From assembly GCF_000005505.3 (NCBI RefSeq), contig NC_016132.3, forward strand, positions 41,616,914 through 41,680,913: DNA of 64,000 nt. The letters are read 5' to 3'. The translations under genes were made by a program, and so were the position numbers. Position 1 is the stretch's first letter, and each line of letters begins with the position of its first letter. The DNA is from Brachypodium distachyon. Lineage: Eukaryota > Streptophyta > Magnoliopsida > Poales > Poaceae. Below, piece by piece: positions 11,748 to 22,550 of this stretch. The notes below the pieces were generated by a model. That model was not told the origin of the DNA, did no database searches, and worked only from the letters and a program-made list of their open reading frames with translations.

Positions 11748-11970
11748 TTGCTATTTTTTTAAAATAATACGAATTTTTTAATCATTTTGAAAAAAATACG
11801 CGTTTTTCAAAATTTACAGGCCAACCCCGCGGGGCCCTCACGCGCCAGTCGGCCTGGCCCAGGCCGACTGAAGCCCAGTTGGCTTCGCCCAGGCCGACTG
11901 GCCCAGTTGGTTTGGGCCAGGCCGACTGGATTCAGTCGGTTTGGGCCAAACCGATCATTTTTTCTGCGAC
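11748..11970. repeat. Left terminal and subterminal repeats of the MULE
   Basis: The AT-rich terminal repeat is followed at 11840-11955 by several copies of a CAGTCGGCCTGGGCCAGGCC-type palindromic unit. The right end carries the same material in inverse order. Confidence 0.85.
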
Positions 11971-11989
11971 ATTTTTTTCTGCGCCGATT

Positions 11990-12405
11990 CGAAGTAATTC
12001 CTTTTTTTCTTCGGATCCTTCCGGTCTTTTGAACTAAAATACTCGACAACATGGATAAAAGTAACATGCCGAATCCGATTGTAAGTAATTAGTTTTCGCC
12101 GCTAGTTCGTTGTATGATCAACGCATACACGGACGAGGCCCATTTTTTATCTCAAATCCTTGCGGTTTTTTGAACTAAAAGACTTGACAACTTGGATAAA
12201 GAGTAACATATATCAATAATTTGCTGGACAATTTCTGGGTCGATTCTTTGCGGTTTGTTTGAACTGAAAGACTTGACATTTGGATAAATTAACATACATC
12301 GATAATGTGCTGGTTACGGAACCAAGGCACGACTAAATTAACATACATTGGTAATACCGCAATTGGACATAATTAAAGATAACAAATACATTAGAGACAC
12401 AAGCA
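11990..12405. repeat. Subterminal direct repeats of the MULE
   Basis: Three imperfect copies of a unit containing TTTGAACTRAAAKACTYGACA then GGATAAA and AACATRCATCRATAAT (about 12020, 12170 and 12255). No coding sense. The 3' end of the GRF transcript probably lies at the right side of this stretch. Confidence 0.6.
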
Positions 12406-13070
12406 CTACTGAGTCCACTTAGGCCATTTTCCGCTCGTATCGTCACGTTCTTCTGCAGCCTTTGCCACGGCGGCCCTTTCTCTTTGCCTCTCCCTTTCTG
12501 CCTCACGAGCATCCTTGCGTCTTCGTTCCTCCTCTTGCATCTCAAGCGTTTTTTCCCTGTTTTTCCTTAATGCTTCGTCAATCCAACGACGTTGTTCCTC
12601 CCTATGCTCTTTCATCTCTCTCTCTTGCTCCTCTTTCTCCTGGGCTGCAGCTTTTTCCGCACGCTCCTCCGCGTGGAAACGCTGCCATGCATTTCGGGAC
12701 CTTGTTTTGATCTCTTCCACCGCCCAATCCGGCATCTCCGTGTCAATCCAACGATACCACATGCATAGCGGCGGAGGAGACTACAAAAAAGCCTACTGTT
12801 ACAAATCTGATATGACACAGAAAAGATGTTTTAGAACACCTAAATGTGCTTACCGGAGGCTTGTCGTACGGCGAAACCGGGACAAGTGGTTCATACTCAT
12901 AGTTCGCGCACATGAAAAACCTCATGTCCAGCTTATCTGAAAAATCTGTCACCTCCTTCACCTTGCATAGATTGCCGCACCAACACCTGAGATGTTCCAC
13001 CCCCCCGAGGCAACATCGCATCTTTCATCCTCCTCGGCCTCTCGTCCTGGTCCGAGCAAGACAAACTCAT
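12406..13070 (-). pseudogene. GRF-type zinc-finger protein with coiled coil, MULE-borne, one frameshift
   Basis: Two exons. Exon 1 starts at ATG 13070 and ends about 12855 with donor GTAAGC. Exon 2 runs from about 12779 to the stop at 12406. The protein has a GRF zinc-finger pattern: C-W-C-G at RCWCGNLCKV, then DMRFFMCAN and a C-x-W-Y-R-W-I-D segment across the splice junction. This is followed by about 80 residues of Glu/Arg/Lys-rich coiled coil ending KWPKWTQ. GRF fingers bind nucleic acid, commonly single-stranded DNA; the role in a transposon is unknown. A run of seven G (about 13008-13014) puts the 5' part (MSLSCSDQDERP) out of frame with the finger, so a one-base slip has probably broken this copy. 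A TATA box sits 68 bp before the ATG. Confidence 0.75.
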
Positions 13071-13137
13071 TTGGGGACACTGGAATATTGGAAAAACAGT
13101 AGTGGGAAGGATGCTTGGATGACTACCGGAGATGAGG

Positions 13138-13313
13138 TATTTATAGGCTCTCAAACTCATTCTCCCGCCACCGTTTTCCCTCCTCTTTTTCCCGCCTGGT
13201 TTTCCCGCCTCCTTTCCGTGCCACCGTTTCCCGCCTCCTTTTCGCGCCACCGTTTCCCGCCTCGTTTTCCCGCCATCATTTCCCGCCTCGTTTGTGCGCC
13301 ACCGTTTCCCGCC
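13138..13313 (-). promoter_or_regulatory. TATA box with upstream array of eight E2F-type sites
   Basis: On the minus strand TATAAATA occupies 13145-13138. Upstream of it are seven exact TTTCCCGCC strings (plus-strand starts 13188, 13201, 13227, 13253, 13266, 13279 and 13305) and one TTTCGCGCC (13240). These match the E2F consensus TTTSSCGC. Near matches flank the array at 13161 and 13331. Spacing is irregular, 12 to 26 bp. It lies between the PMD gene end and the GRF gene start and so would drive the GRF gene. E2F binding is inferred from the motif only. Confidence 0.65.
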
Positions 13314-13506
13314 TCCTTTTACCGCCACCGTTTCCCGTCTATTTTAAGTTGTCGGTTTTAATTTCAGTCTTTCTATTGCATATGTATTTCAGTCCTGCCG
13401 TTATTTATATGCAAATGTAACTTGAATAAGAATGAGAAAATTAGTAACATGTCTCTCTCATACATAGGTAGAAATATGTCTCATACATAGGACCTACATC
13501 CAAATA

Positions 13507-16308
13507 TCAGGCACGGCGTCTGGGACGGCATTCCGGGGGTGCCTGTGGCGTGGTCCAGCCATACCTATGAGGTGGCACTATGTTGCGCGGAGGAATCACG
13601 GACCCATCCTCACGATACTGTGTATCCTCCTGTGTGGGGTCTGGTGGCGGAGTACTGAACATCCAGTTGTGTTGGACAGAATAGTCCTCTCCTTGAGCGT
13701 GATCCTGCTCACTACCCCACGAGGGTTCGGACAACGACGACTGATGCCCGTAGGCTCCTGCATGTGGGAAAGTACTTAGCATTACAATTGCGTAGCAGTC
13801 ATGGTAATGAACACAATAGATAGAAATATACATACCCTGTGGCTGGGTCTGTGGACGAAACTCGAAGTTCATCCTGGGACTCTGCTGGTGCTGCCACGAC
13901 GAACCTCCAGCCTCAAAAGAGGGCTGCTGCTGGTGCCAATAGTCGAAAGAAGACTGCGGCTGGTGCCACAACGAACCTCCGGCCTGCTCAGGAGGAGGTG
14001 GCCTGGGCGTCGACTGCTCTGGTAGACGTGGATGCGGGTGGTGTCGGGGGTGCGGTGCTTCCTGCTGACGTGGCCGCTGCTGGTGCGTGGAGTGACGAGG
14101 GGGCCGTACGGACGCCTGGTGGTGAACGACGTCAGAAGTGCGGGTGCACGTGATAGCCGCGTAAACAGAGCGTAGCTTCTCCTCCATTCGTCTAAGCCAG
14201 GACTGGTGCGGCTCCCGTGGTAGTAGAAGTGGACCGGTCGAAAGCGAACGTCCATACACAGCGAACTCGGCATGTATATCCTGTGTCAACTGAGCCTGCA
14301 ATTGGCATGAAGAGTATTACATATATATGGCAAAGTACGTAACAACCACATGCATTATGTTAAGAGAAGATACTTACCGCGTGCTGTCTAGAGCCTGAAG
14401 TAGACTGGCTATGGTACATATCTTGCAAACTCGGCTCGGCTATCTCCTGGGGGTGAGAGTGCTGAATGATGGTCAATCGGGTAGCTGTCATGTACCTCTG
14501 CAAATATCCGTTGAATAGATCGAGATCAAAGGCCGCCAATGGCCAAACCCGTGTCGTCGCAGTCTCCCACTCTGTGACGTACGACTGAACCCTCTGCAGC
14601 CACTGAGTCTGGGTCCTGGTACTTCCCTTCCTGGTAAACCTGAGATCGCAATAGAAAGTTGAACAATTAAATTATGGACAATTCTGGACGACAATCATAA
14701 ATTGGAGAACTGCACATACCTGTGGACGACCTGTGGAAGTGGATCCTCCGTCGGTGGAGGAACAACCAACTGGCGTGCCCTAAACTGCCTCATGACCCTC
14801 TGCTGGGCCATCTCCTCCACGCAGACGTCGAAGATGATTTTTGATTTTGTCATCCAGTAAGCGTAATCTCTTGTGCAGACCGTGGACATCCCGCCAGGGT
14901 ATCTATCCTCGATGGCGTCCTGTGTGTACGGCTCCCAGACAACCGCCTCAGAGTGCAACACGTCGAACTGCTCGTTGAATGATGGGTAGCAATTCCTGAC
15001 CTGATCGTGTGCAAAGCGTCTCTGTAAAAAAAAGAAGTTAGCTTCATTCATGGTTTATGTAAACTAATGTATGAATTTCACATTCGACATACCTTGCTAC
15101 GTGTCCAAATTGTTGCGAAAGTAGGCAGGTCGATGTGTTCTAAGTCAAACAACTCCTGCTCAGGGTTAGGGTGATCACCCGTAACGTCTAGTCGGCCGAT
15201 AGAAAACCTCTCCCACGACCAGAGCTGCAACAATAAAGGACATCCAAGCAGGGCTGACTTGGGCGACACAAGCTGGCAAGCGTTGCACATACCTCGGTAC
15301 GTAGCCGCTAAGACGGCCGAACCCCAACTCCTTTGTGTGATGTCGTCACCACAAGTTGCATTCGCGATCTCCACTACAACAGGGATGTAGCGTGCGCTAA
15401 TGGTGGTGACGTGGTTCTCGGTGAACATCACCTTCCCGAGAAGCCACATTATATATGTCTCAAGGCTCCGAGTGATCTGAGGCTCAGTCATTTGGGTCTC
15501 TGGATACCCAAACTTCTGAATCTGCATGCAACAAAAACCAAGTGTTAGTAAACCCATGCAAGTATATGAGCTATGCTCTTAGATATATTAACTTAAAACA
15601 CATCGATCTAACCTGGTAATTGAGCAACCAATCTAGCTTAGGTCCGTGAGCCTCCGAGGTGAGTGGCCCAGCTCCGGCAAAAATACCTTGTAAACGTAGG
15701 GCACAAATTAAAAACACAGGGCACGAATTAACACATACCTTGAAAGCGTAGTGCCATACCCTCCTACCAATCAGCTGGTGCCTGCAACGGTCCTATGGGA
15801 TCACCCACCAATGGTAGTCCTAGCAGCATCGACACATCCTGGAGAGTAGGAGCCATCTCTCCCCAGTGAAAGTGAAACGTGTGTGTCTCGGGCCTCCATC
15901 TGTCCACTAAGCAGCTCAGCAGCGAGTGGTCAATTTGTACCCGTGTAGAGTTGAAGCCTCGTCGCTCGCCCTCTACCATTTCCGCACGAGTTGCCTCAAC
16001 AAGTCGTGCGAAAGGTAAAAGGCCAGCCCAATTCAAACTGCATAAATAAAATGGACATGCAAGGGATGAATAAATAAAATGTAAATGCAAGGAATTATTG
16101 AATGAAATGTACATGCAAGGGATGAATAAATAAAATGTACATGCAAGGGATGATTGAATAAATACCGCTGAATCCAGGCAGGGTTTATCATCCAATTTTC
16201 CTTAGGAGTGCGCGTGACAAGGGACTCGACACTCCCAGAATGCGCCACCAATCGAGCAGCCCGATGCTTACTCTCAATCTTTGGAGATAGCAATGATACT
16301 CTCTCCAT
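13507..16308 (-). pseudogene. Plant mobile domain (PMD, aminotransferase-like) gene within the MULE, one stop
   Basis: The PMD is a plant domain found in transposons and in MAIN/MAIL host proteins. I can read about eight exons with good GT-AG borders. Exon 1 is 16308-16166 (MERVSLLSPKIE to INPAWIQ). Exon 2 starts at 16037 (LNWAGLLPFARLVEATR, then HTFHFHWGEMAPTLQDVSML, LGLPLVGDPIGPL). Exon 3 is about 15686-15612 (GIFAGAGPLTSEAHG). Exon 4 is 15520-15090 (ETYIMWLLGKVMF, PLLLQLWSWERF). Then come exons near 15030-14720, 14640-14380, 14298-13845 and 13765-13507, ending in a Pro/Gln-rich tail with PPRNIVPPHRYGW and RPRRR. The only break seen in the core is an in-frame TAG at 15764-15766. Intron 1 holds tandem 29-bp repeats. 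Confidence 0.82.
16040..16165. repeat. Tandem repeat of about 29 bp in PMD intron 1
   Basis: About four copies of a unit with AAATGTACATGCAAGGGATGA. No coding role seen. Confidence 0.8.
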
Positions 16309-16339
16309 TTTGTGCCTGCAACATTTATAAACATAGTTA

Positions 16340-16575
16340 GACATACAAATTAAAGTTAAGCATAGTTAAACCGATAGTACATATTAAAACATAGTTGAAC
16401 AAAGCGTAAAAATTAACACATAGTTTCACACAGAGTACAAATTAAAACATAGGGCACAGATTAACACTTAGTTTCACGGAGTACAAAATAAAACTTAGTT
16501 CCACATAGAGTACAAATTAACACATAGTTTCACGGAGTACAAATTAACACATAGTTTCACATATGCATGATAAGC
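16340..16575. repeat. Degenerate tandem repeat between PMD and transposase genes
   Basis: About eight diverged copies of a unit around ACACATAGTTTCACGGAGTA then CAAATTAA. A similar motif recurs in short form near 15690-15735. Confidence 0.7.
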
Positions 16576-19300
16576 CTAGTTTCTTCCTCTCCCTCGTCGT
16601 CCACGTCTCCCTCTTCCACGGGTAGTAGCTCCACCAGTACTGAAAGTTAGACAATAAGTATCCCTGTGGCCAAAATGGTTGCATAGAAAACATTGTCGTG
16701 ACGTCCTCCGGCTTCAGATTCATCCATATCATTTCGGATGCGCCTGGACGGGCGTCTGCCTGTGCCGGTCCGCAATAGCCCGGGGTCAGGAATGTACCGC
16801 CTTTCACCAGGGGTTACCTTGTTGAAATTGCCCATTGCACGAAACCCTAGCATCTCACCCGTCCATGTGCTAAGCATAGACTCTTTCAGGTAATAGGGAG
16901 AACAAATGAGATTGCGTCCATCCCTAGCTGCCCGCAAGCAGCAAGTACATGTGAGCAAGGAAGGTGAAGCAATTTTGGTTTGTTGCAGGTGCACTCACAC
17001 GTTGGCCACGCTTCATTTCCAATCTTCACCTCCTGTGTCCTCAATTCATTTCCAACGCGGAACTTGTCAGTTGGCAAGCGCACCTCAAACCTGCGTTCTT
17101 GATTACCGATGGTGACGACAGTATGAGACCTAGCTTTTTCCATCTTCTCATCCATGTACTTCATAATCTTTTCACAGTACGGTGTATTTGGGTTGTTCAT
17201 GATATGCATTTCAGCTCTCTGGCGTCTTTCTCTGAAATACTTCACCGTGCCATGGAAAATACCCTCGACGATGGCTGTAAGTGGTAAAGCCATATTTCCC
17301 CTCAGGACAAAGTTGTATGTCTCTGCCAGGTTAGTAGTCATGACGCCGTACCTAGCGCCATCTGTGTCGTGCAGCAAAGACCACCGTTCCAGAGGCTCGT
17401 GCTCTATCCACTGCTGGAAGTTTTTAATCTGCCTCCCAACCCTTCTCCTAGTGCCGGGTGGATCAAACCCTGGCAAGTCACAAAGCCCAACAGGTTCTTC
17501 CTCAGATGGTCCTGTTCCAACTGCTGTCTGTGCAGCCACTGCTGCCACATGTGCTGCTACTGCCGCGTTTCGTGCCGCTGTCCTCTCCCTAACATGTTTC
17601 TTCGTGAACTCATCAAGATAACCACGTATCCTAGTGTACTTCCGTTGTTGGTTCTGTTTGCAGAGTTTCTTGAATAGATTCATAAGTGACTTGTTCCTGA
17701 ACTGCGAGAAGAAGTTCGCCCCCAAAATGCCACATGCACCAATGACTCTGCATGTCCTGCCATGGAGTCTGTTCATCAGGCCCAGGGTTTGTCAGTGTTC
17801 TTATCGCACTGAGTATGCCTGCATGTCTGTCATGAAGGATGCACACATTCGTCTTATCATGCACAACTGCTCTCTTGAGCTGCCTGAAAAACCATAACCA
17901 ACTTTCAGTGTTCTCACCCTCCATGAAAGCAAATGCGAGCAGAACGATTTGATTGTTGCCATCTTGACCAATGGCGGTCAACATCTGCCCCCTGTATTTG
18001 CCAGTGAGAAAGGTGCCATCTATGCATAACACTGGTCGACAATGATGGAAAGCTTGGACGCATACACCGAAAGTGAAGAACAGTCGTTGCAGCACCCTCA
18101 CAGTTGGATACTCTGGGTGCAGGAAGTGTTGGATGTCGACATAGGTGCCTGGATTACGGGCTTGCAGTGTATGGAGGAGGCGGACAACAGAGTCGTACGA
18201 GTCGAAAAATGAACCAAATCTTTCCTCAAGAGCCCTCTGCTTAGCCCTCCAAGCCTTGCCATACGAAATGTTGTACTTAAACCTTACCCTCACCTTATGC
18301 ATGATGGCCTTCACTTCCATTGCTTTGCTCTCCACTATCTCCGTGTAAAGCAACCGAGCAAGAAGCGTCGATCAGAGGTTACGATGGTCTTGAGGGATAA
18401 TGGGAATGTGCAACACCAAGTCACTCACAACCCAATCTGTGTCATACTTAGAAACATAGCCATGCACCCTCCCGGGACAATCTATTTGTTCGCACTCCAT
18501 TGTCAGATATTTTTGTGAAGAGACTGTTGTTTTGAAAACCCTTTGCGTGGACATTGCCCAAGTAACTATGGCTTCCTGCAGATGTTTCTTGTCAGGAAAT
18601 CTGGCACCCTTCGCACTGTTGTTCTGATGATATTGCCATGCAGAGTCATGCCCATCGTTCACGGTCATAGCTAAAGAGAAGTGCCGATTCCATGATGCAG
18701 GAATCGGCACCTCCTCTTTGTCCGACTCATGAGACTCATCGTCATAAGAACTACGACCATCTGTATCTTCATCCTCCATCTCGTTCTGCAAGTGACCATT
18801 TTCTTCGTCCGCATCTGCCTCGCCAGTGTACTCATCCTCTCCTACTGCCCCGGAGCTCTGGTCTGATTCATAACCACCACCTCCAGCATTCGACACAGAG
18901 TTTGCATTGGACAAGTCATAACTTGATTCACCCTCGCCTTTAGCTAGATTGGTCTCATGAGCGACAACCTGGATTAAGGCGACAGGTGTAGTTCCCCTTT
19001 TCTCGCAACTTTCTAACCAGCGCACCCACTTTGATGTCCGGTCTATCAGCCTCAAAACCCAAAAAATATTCGAACTTGACTTGGTCCACAATGCTTGCAC
19101 AAGGACGGTGTATGTTTCAGGATTGACCGCTAAACATCCTGCCAACCATTCCTGCAACAGACTAAACGTCCATGTTTGAGAGGCCGTTAGATCCAACTCC
19201 ACATACTTAAACTGATTCAGATCAGCTCCGTGCTCGGTTGTTAAGACAGTACCGGGACCGTAGAAAAAACAAACTTCACTACACCGGACATCTCTGATGC
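16576..19300 (-). pseudogene. mudrA: MULE transposase (mudrA-like), broken
   Basis: The DDE-type transposase of Mutator elements. The minus strand gives an N-terminal region with a long acidic linker, a DNA-binding segment (CPGRVHGYVS), then the MULE core: PVLCIDGTFLTGKYRGQML, FMEGENTESWLWFF and ILHDRHAGIL, a W-C-x-W-H-F block, TTNLAETYN, and a SWIM zinc finger CECTCNKPKLLHLPCSHVL. After an apparent intron the C-terminus reads SPYYLKESMLSTWTGEMLGF and a CCHC knuckle followed by an RG-rich tail. Breaks: in-frame TGA at 18372-18374, a frameshift near 17720 after WHFG, and a further frameshift near 16700 before the knuckle. A clear 3' splice site at 19301 implies a first exon to the right that I could not locate. 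Confidence 0.88.
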
Positions 19301-19610
19301 CTAAAAAAATGTTTAGACGCGTCAAATACTAAGCAGTACGGCATATAAAAAATATTAAGACCGTCAAATACTAAGCAGTACGGCATATTAAAAATATTAA
19401 TATGCGACAAATACTAAACAATACGGCATATAAAAAATGTTTAGACGCGTCAAATACTAAGCAGTACGGCATATTAAAAATATTAATACGCGTCAAATAC
19501 TAAGCAGTACGGCATAAAAAAAAATCTATTCTATCAAAACATATTACTACCGGCCATAATATTTAGACGCATCAAATACTAAGCAGTACGACATTAACAG
19601 TTAACCAAAA
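19301..19610. repeat. Minisatellite of about 40-60 bp units upstream of the transposase exon
   Basis: Six copies of CAAATACTAAGCAGTACGGC followed by variable AT-rich filler, many with GCGTC before them. Position suggests the 5' intron or promoter region of the transposase gene. Confidence 0.85.
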
Positions 19611-20104
19611 TAATGAACACTACCAAACGCTAAAACATACTTCTATATATACATACATACGTATCCTCATAAACATATACATTATAAGATAAATACGTGA
19701 GAGATTAGGATTTACCCTTGAAGCGTGTGAACCCCAACCTCGAGAAGCCTCACAGTCACCGGATGAGCACCACCACCACCTCCAAACTCCTCCAAACCAC
19801 CACCATTGCCCCAACTTAGCAACAAGAAATTAGCTCAAAATGTTCAACGAAAAGAGTAGATCAAGGTGTCATTGGGTGCTAAATAGCAAGGGGATTCAGT
19901 TTTGTGGGTTAAACGGGATCAAAACTCACTCATTTTGGCTAAAAATTGGGGACATTTTTGAGGAAGAAGAAGAGGAGAAGAAGAACAGAAGGGGCAGGCA
20001 GGAAGAAGAAGAGGGCTCGATGGGTTTGCCTGGGCTCGCGCGATGGGAAGGGAGGAAAGGAAAGGGAAAGAGAAAAAGAAGATTCCCCCGGCCCACGAGA
20101 GACC

Positions 20105-20384
20105 TATCGGCCACGGCCAGGCCGAGTGGCCAGTCGGCCACGGCGAAGCCGACTGGGCTTCAGTCGGCCTGGGCCAGGCCGACTGGCGCGTGGGAGCCTC
20201 GCGGGCTAGGTAGGCGGCCTGCAGTCGGCCTGGCCGAGGCCGACTGGGCCTAATCGGCTTGGGCCAGGCCGACTGGGCCCATTCGGCCTCGCCTAGGCCG
20301 AGGCCGTATTATTTTTGATATTTTTTAAAAACGCGTATTATTTTTGAAAATGATTAAAAAAACCGTATTATTTAAAAAATATTA
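20105..20384. repeat. Right terminal and subterminal repeats of the MULE
   Basis: Palindromic GGCCAGGCCGACTGG-type units (20110-20310) are followed by the AT-rich terminal inverted repeat. The stretch 20241-20331 reappears almost unchanged at 42697-42787. Confidence 0.85.
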
Positions 20385-20393
20385 GCTATCTTA
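20385..20393. repeat. Right 9-bp target-site duplication of the MULE
   Basis: GCTATCTTA, identical to 11739-11747. Confidence 0.9.
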
Positions 20394-22550
20394 TTTCTCT
20401 TCTATGGATTAGTTTGAAGTTATGAACATTTCTGCCCATACGATCTTTCACGTACACTTTTTTTTATGTTGTATAGTATTTTATGGTCCAACATGACTTG
20501 GGCTCAACATTCCAGGCTGTTTAAACCATCATGCCATTTTTTGTCATGAACAAATTTTGGCTTTGTTTGGATGATATTGGTAGCCAACATTTTATCATGC
20601 ACATGCTCCTTAGCCGGTGCTAACTTATTTTTTTAGTGGGTTGGTTTTGGCTCAAACCAAAGATTCCTTTTTATTAAAAAAAATCTAATTATATCGTGAC
20701 AAATCTATCGTACTCAAGACATTACCGTGAAAGGCTTGCTACCGCAGATGAATCCACGTCTCGTCAAAATGACCTATTTGTCCATTGGAAAAAAAAAAAG
20801 AGTAATCGCAGGGGGTTTTTTGGAGGAAGTTTTTCTCTAGAGAATTTTGAGAGGAAATAATCGAAGGGGTGTGAGGTATAGCGGCCAACGGGCCCGCCCA
20901 AGTACTGGCAAACCTGTGTCTTAACGCGTTTAGCACAGTCCAAGCCCATCAGGGCCGTTTATAAACGGGCCGGGCCGTGCCTGCCCGCCACGACGGAAGC
21001 CAGGCCAGACATGGCATACTAGCCTACCCAGGCCGGCCCGATCCCGTTCAGCCCGCAGCCCATGAAAAATACAAAGAGAAAAATGTAAAATAAAAGGAAA
21101 AATGCTAAATGGGCTTCTCGATCTGGCTAATCCCCCACCCCTATCTGTTCGTTTTCCCCGTCCTCCCTCCTTCGCACGAGGCAATCGCCTCGATCTGCTT
21201 AACCCCTGTCCCCTTTCTGTTCGTCTTCACGTTTCCTCGCTCCCTTCGCACGAGGCAATCATGGAGGCGATGCGCGCCCTCCCCCTCCGGCAGCCACTTC
21301 CTCTCTTCTTTCCCTCGTCTGTCGTCCGACCTCAGATTTATGCTTGTGCAATTATATGCTCCCCAAAAAATCTATGTGCGTGTGTGTCCCGCCAATTTGT
21401 CGCCGCGCGGGCATCGTGTGTGGCACTGGCACCTGTGTCTGTCGGTAAGCGCCGAGAGCCCCAGCCACTACGCCCGCGACACCTCCCCGCCGCAAGATAT
21501 TTCTCGCTGTTCCCCTCCTCGCACTCTGTCTACTTCACCTTGAGCTCGAGCGCTCCGCGTTCCCAGTCCAGCTTCGCCTTGGCGACATTGGCATCCGCAT
21601 CGGCATTCGTCCTGCACCGCGGTTCCCAGCCATCAACGCCTGGTGGAAAAAGGTACCGTCGTGCTCCCAAAATGCGGCCTATTCTCCCTCACAATGCGAT
21701 GCTGCCTATTAGGCACTTTGGTTTTGGTACGGAATTTCGGAGGTTGGTTCTAGGGTTTTTCGATTTGCCGTGGACGAACGGGGTTGTTTTCGGAGTAGTA
21801 TTTTGACCAATAGAAAGTGTTTTTGCTAGAGTCCTCACTCAGCGACTGTGGTCTGTGGACTATACTCTGCTGTTCCCTTTCCTGCATTCCATTGCTACTT
21901 AACAGCCTAGCATGTGAAGTTCCTTTTAAATTATTGGTGGCCATTTATGCCTCCTGCATGGTCACGGTTCTGTGATCTATGACCTCAGTTTCTAATAGAT
22001 TGTGTTGTGGTCCGAAATTAGAAAGTAGCCGTGGGGTTTGTTCTCCAGGAACCTATTTAAATAGCGTGTAGGACATCCGAAAAATCGCACTGTTTGGTAG
22101 AATTGGAATTTCTTTTTTCTTTTCTTTTTGTGACGAAGAATTGGAAATTCTGACAGCTGAACACATTTTTAACTGAGATGGTGATGTCATCTTGAACAGG
22201 AGGTCTTTTGTTATGTATGGTATTGGGCTACAATTTCAACAAATTATTTACTCCAAAGCTCCAAGAACTTATTAATAGTTGTTGCCAGCAGAACATTTGA
22301 AACCTCAAATTAATAATCCTAGATTTGGTTATACAAAATTTTCCTCTATTTTTATGGCACTGTGAACATTTTTTACCAGGATATTAGTGCTGCTTTTCAT
22401 TCAGAATATTTGGGGTTAGAAAATGTATATTTCCATGTTTTCTGAATCAGGATAAGTTTGCCAACTTTTTGCGATGAAAGATAACTTTACCAAGACTTCT
22501 GTTCATCGTCTACCCCCATTCTGATAGGTCATCATTAAGTGGCTGCACCA
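20394..22550. other. MULE flank and GBSSII promoter/5' region
   Basis: 20880-21060 is a GGCC-rich repeat like that at 4880. From about 21110 to 21660 the DNA becomes pyrimidine- and GC-rich with no convincing protein. A donor-like AAAAAG|GTACCG at about 21650 and an acceptor CTGATAG at 22521-22527 suggest a noncoding first exon and 5' UTR intron for GBSSII, which is usual in GBSS genes. This is inferred, not proven. Confidence 0.45.

Larger units (their letters stand above)
11748..20384 (-). mobile_element. Mutator-like element (MULE), 8.6 kb, carrying transposase, PMD and GRF genes
   Basis: The ends are inverted copies of an AT-rich terminal repeat (TTTTTTAAA(A)TAATACG, then TTTAATCATTTT, then ATACGCGTTTTT) at 11752-11815 and 20318-20384. 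They are flanked by the 9-bp duplication GCTATCTTA. Inside the termini lie arrays of a palindromic GGCC unit. Three genes are all on the minus strand: transposase (16576-19300), plant mobile domain gene (13507-16308) and GRF zinc-finger gene (12406-13070). Each has one to a few breaks, so the element is intact in structure but not autonomous. MULE transposases cut and paste DNA between such termini. Confidence 0.92.

Noticed and set aside
13160..13345. CRISPR-like array
   Set aside because: Repeats are short, irregular and without unique spacers of constant length, in a plant nuclear context.
12933..13361. Frames across the E2F-rich repeat (GGGKRW-type repeats)
   Set aside because: They are translations of a minisatellite with non-ATG starts, placed upstream of a good TATA box.
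22539..22550. Four-residue upstream extension of GBSSII
   Set aside because: It would start at GTG. The ATG at 22551 gives the MGS start known for GBSSII.
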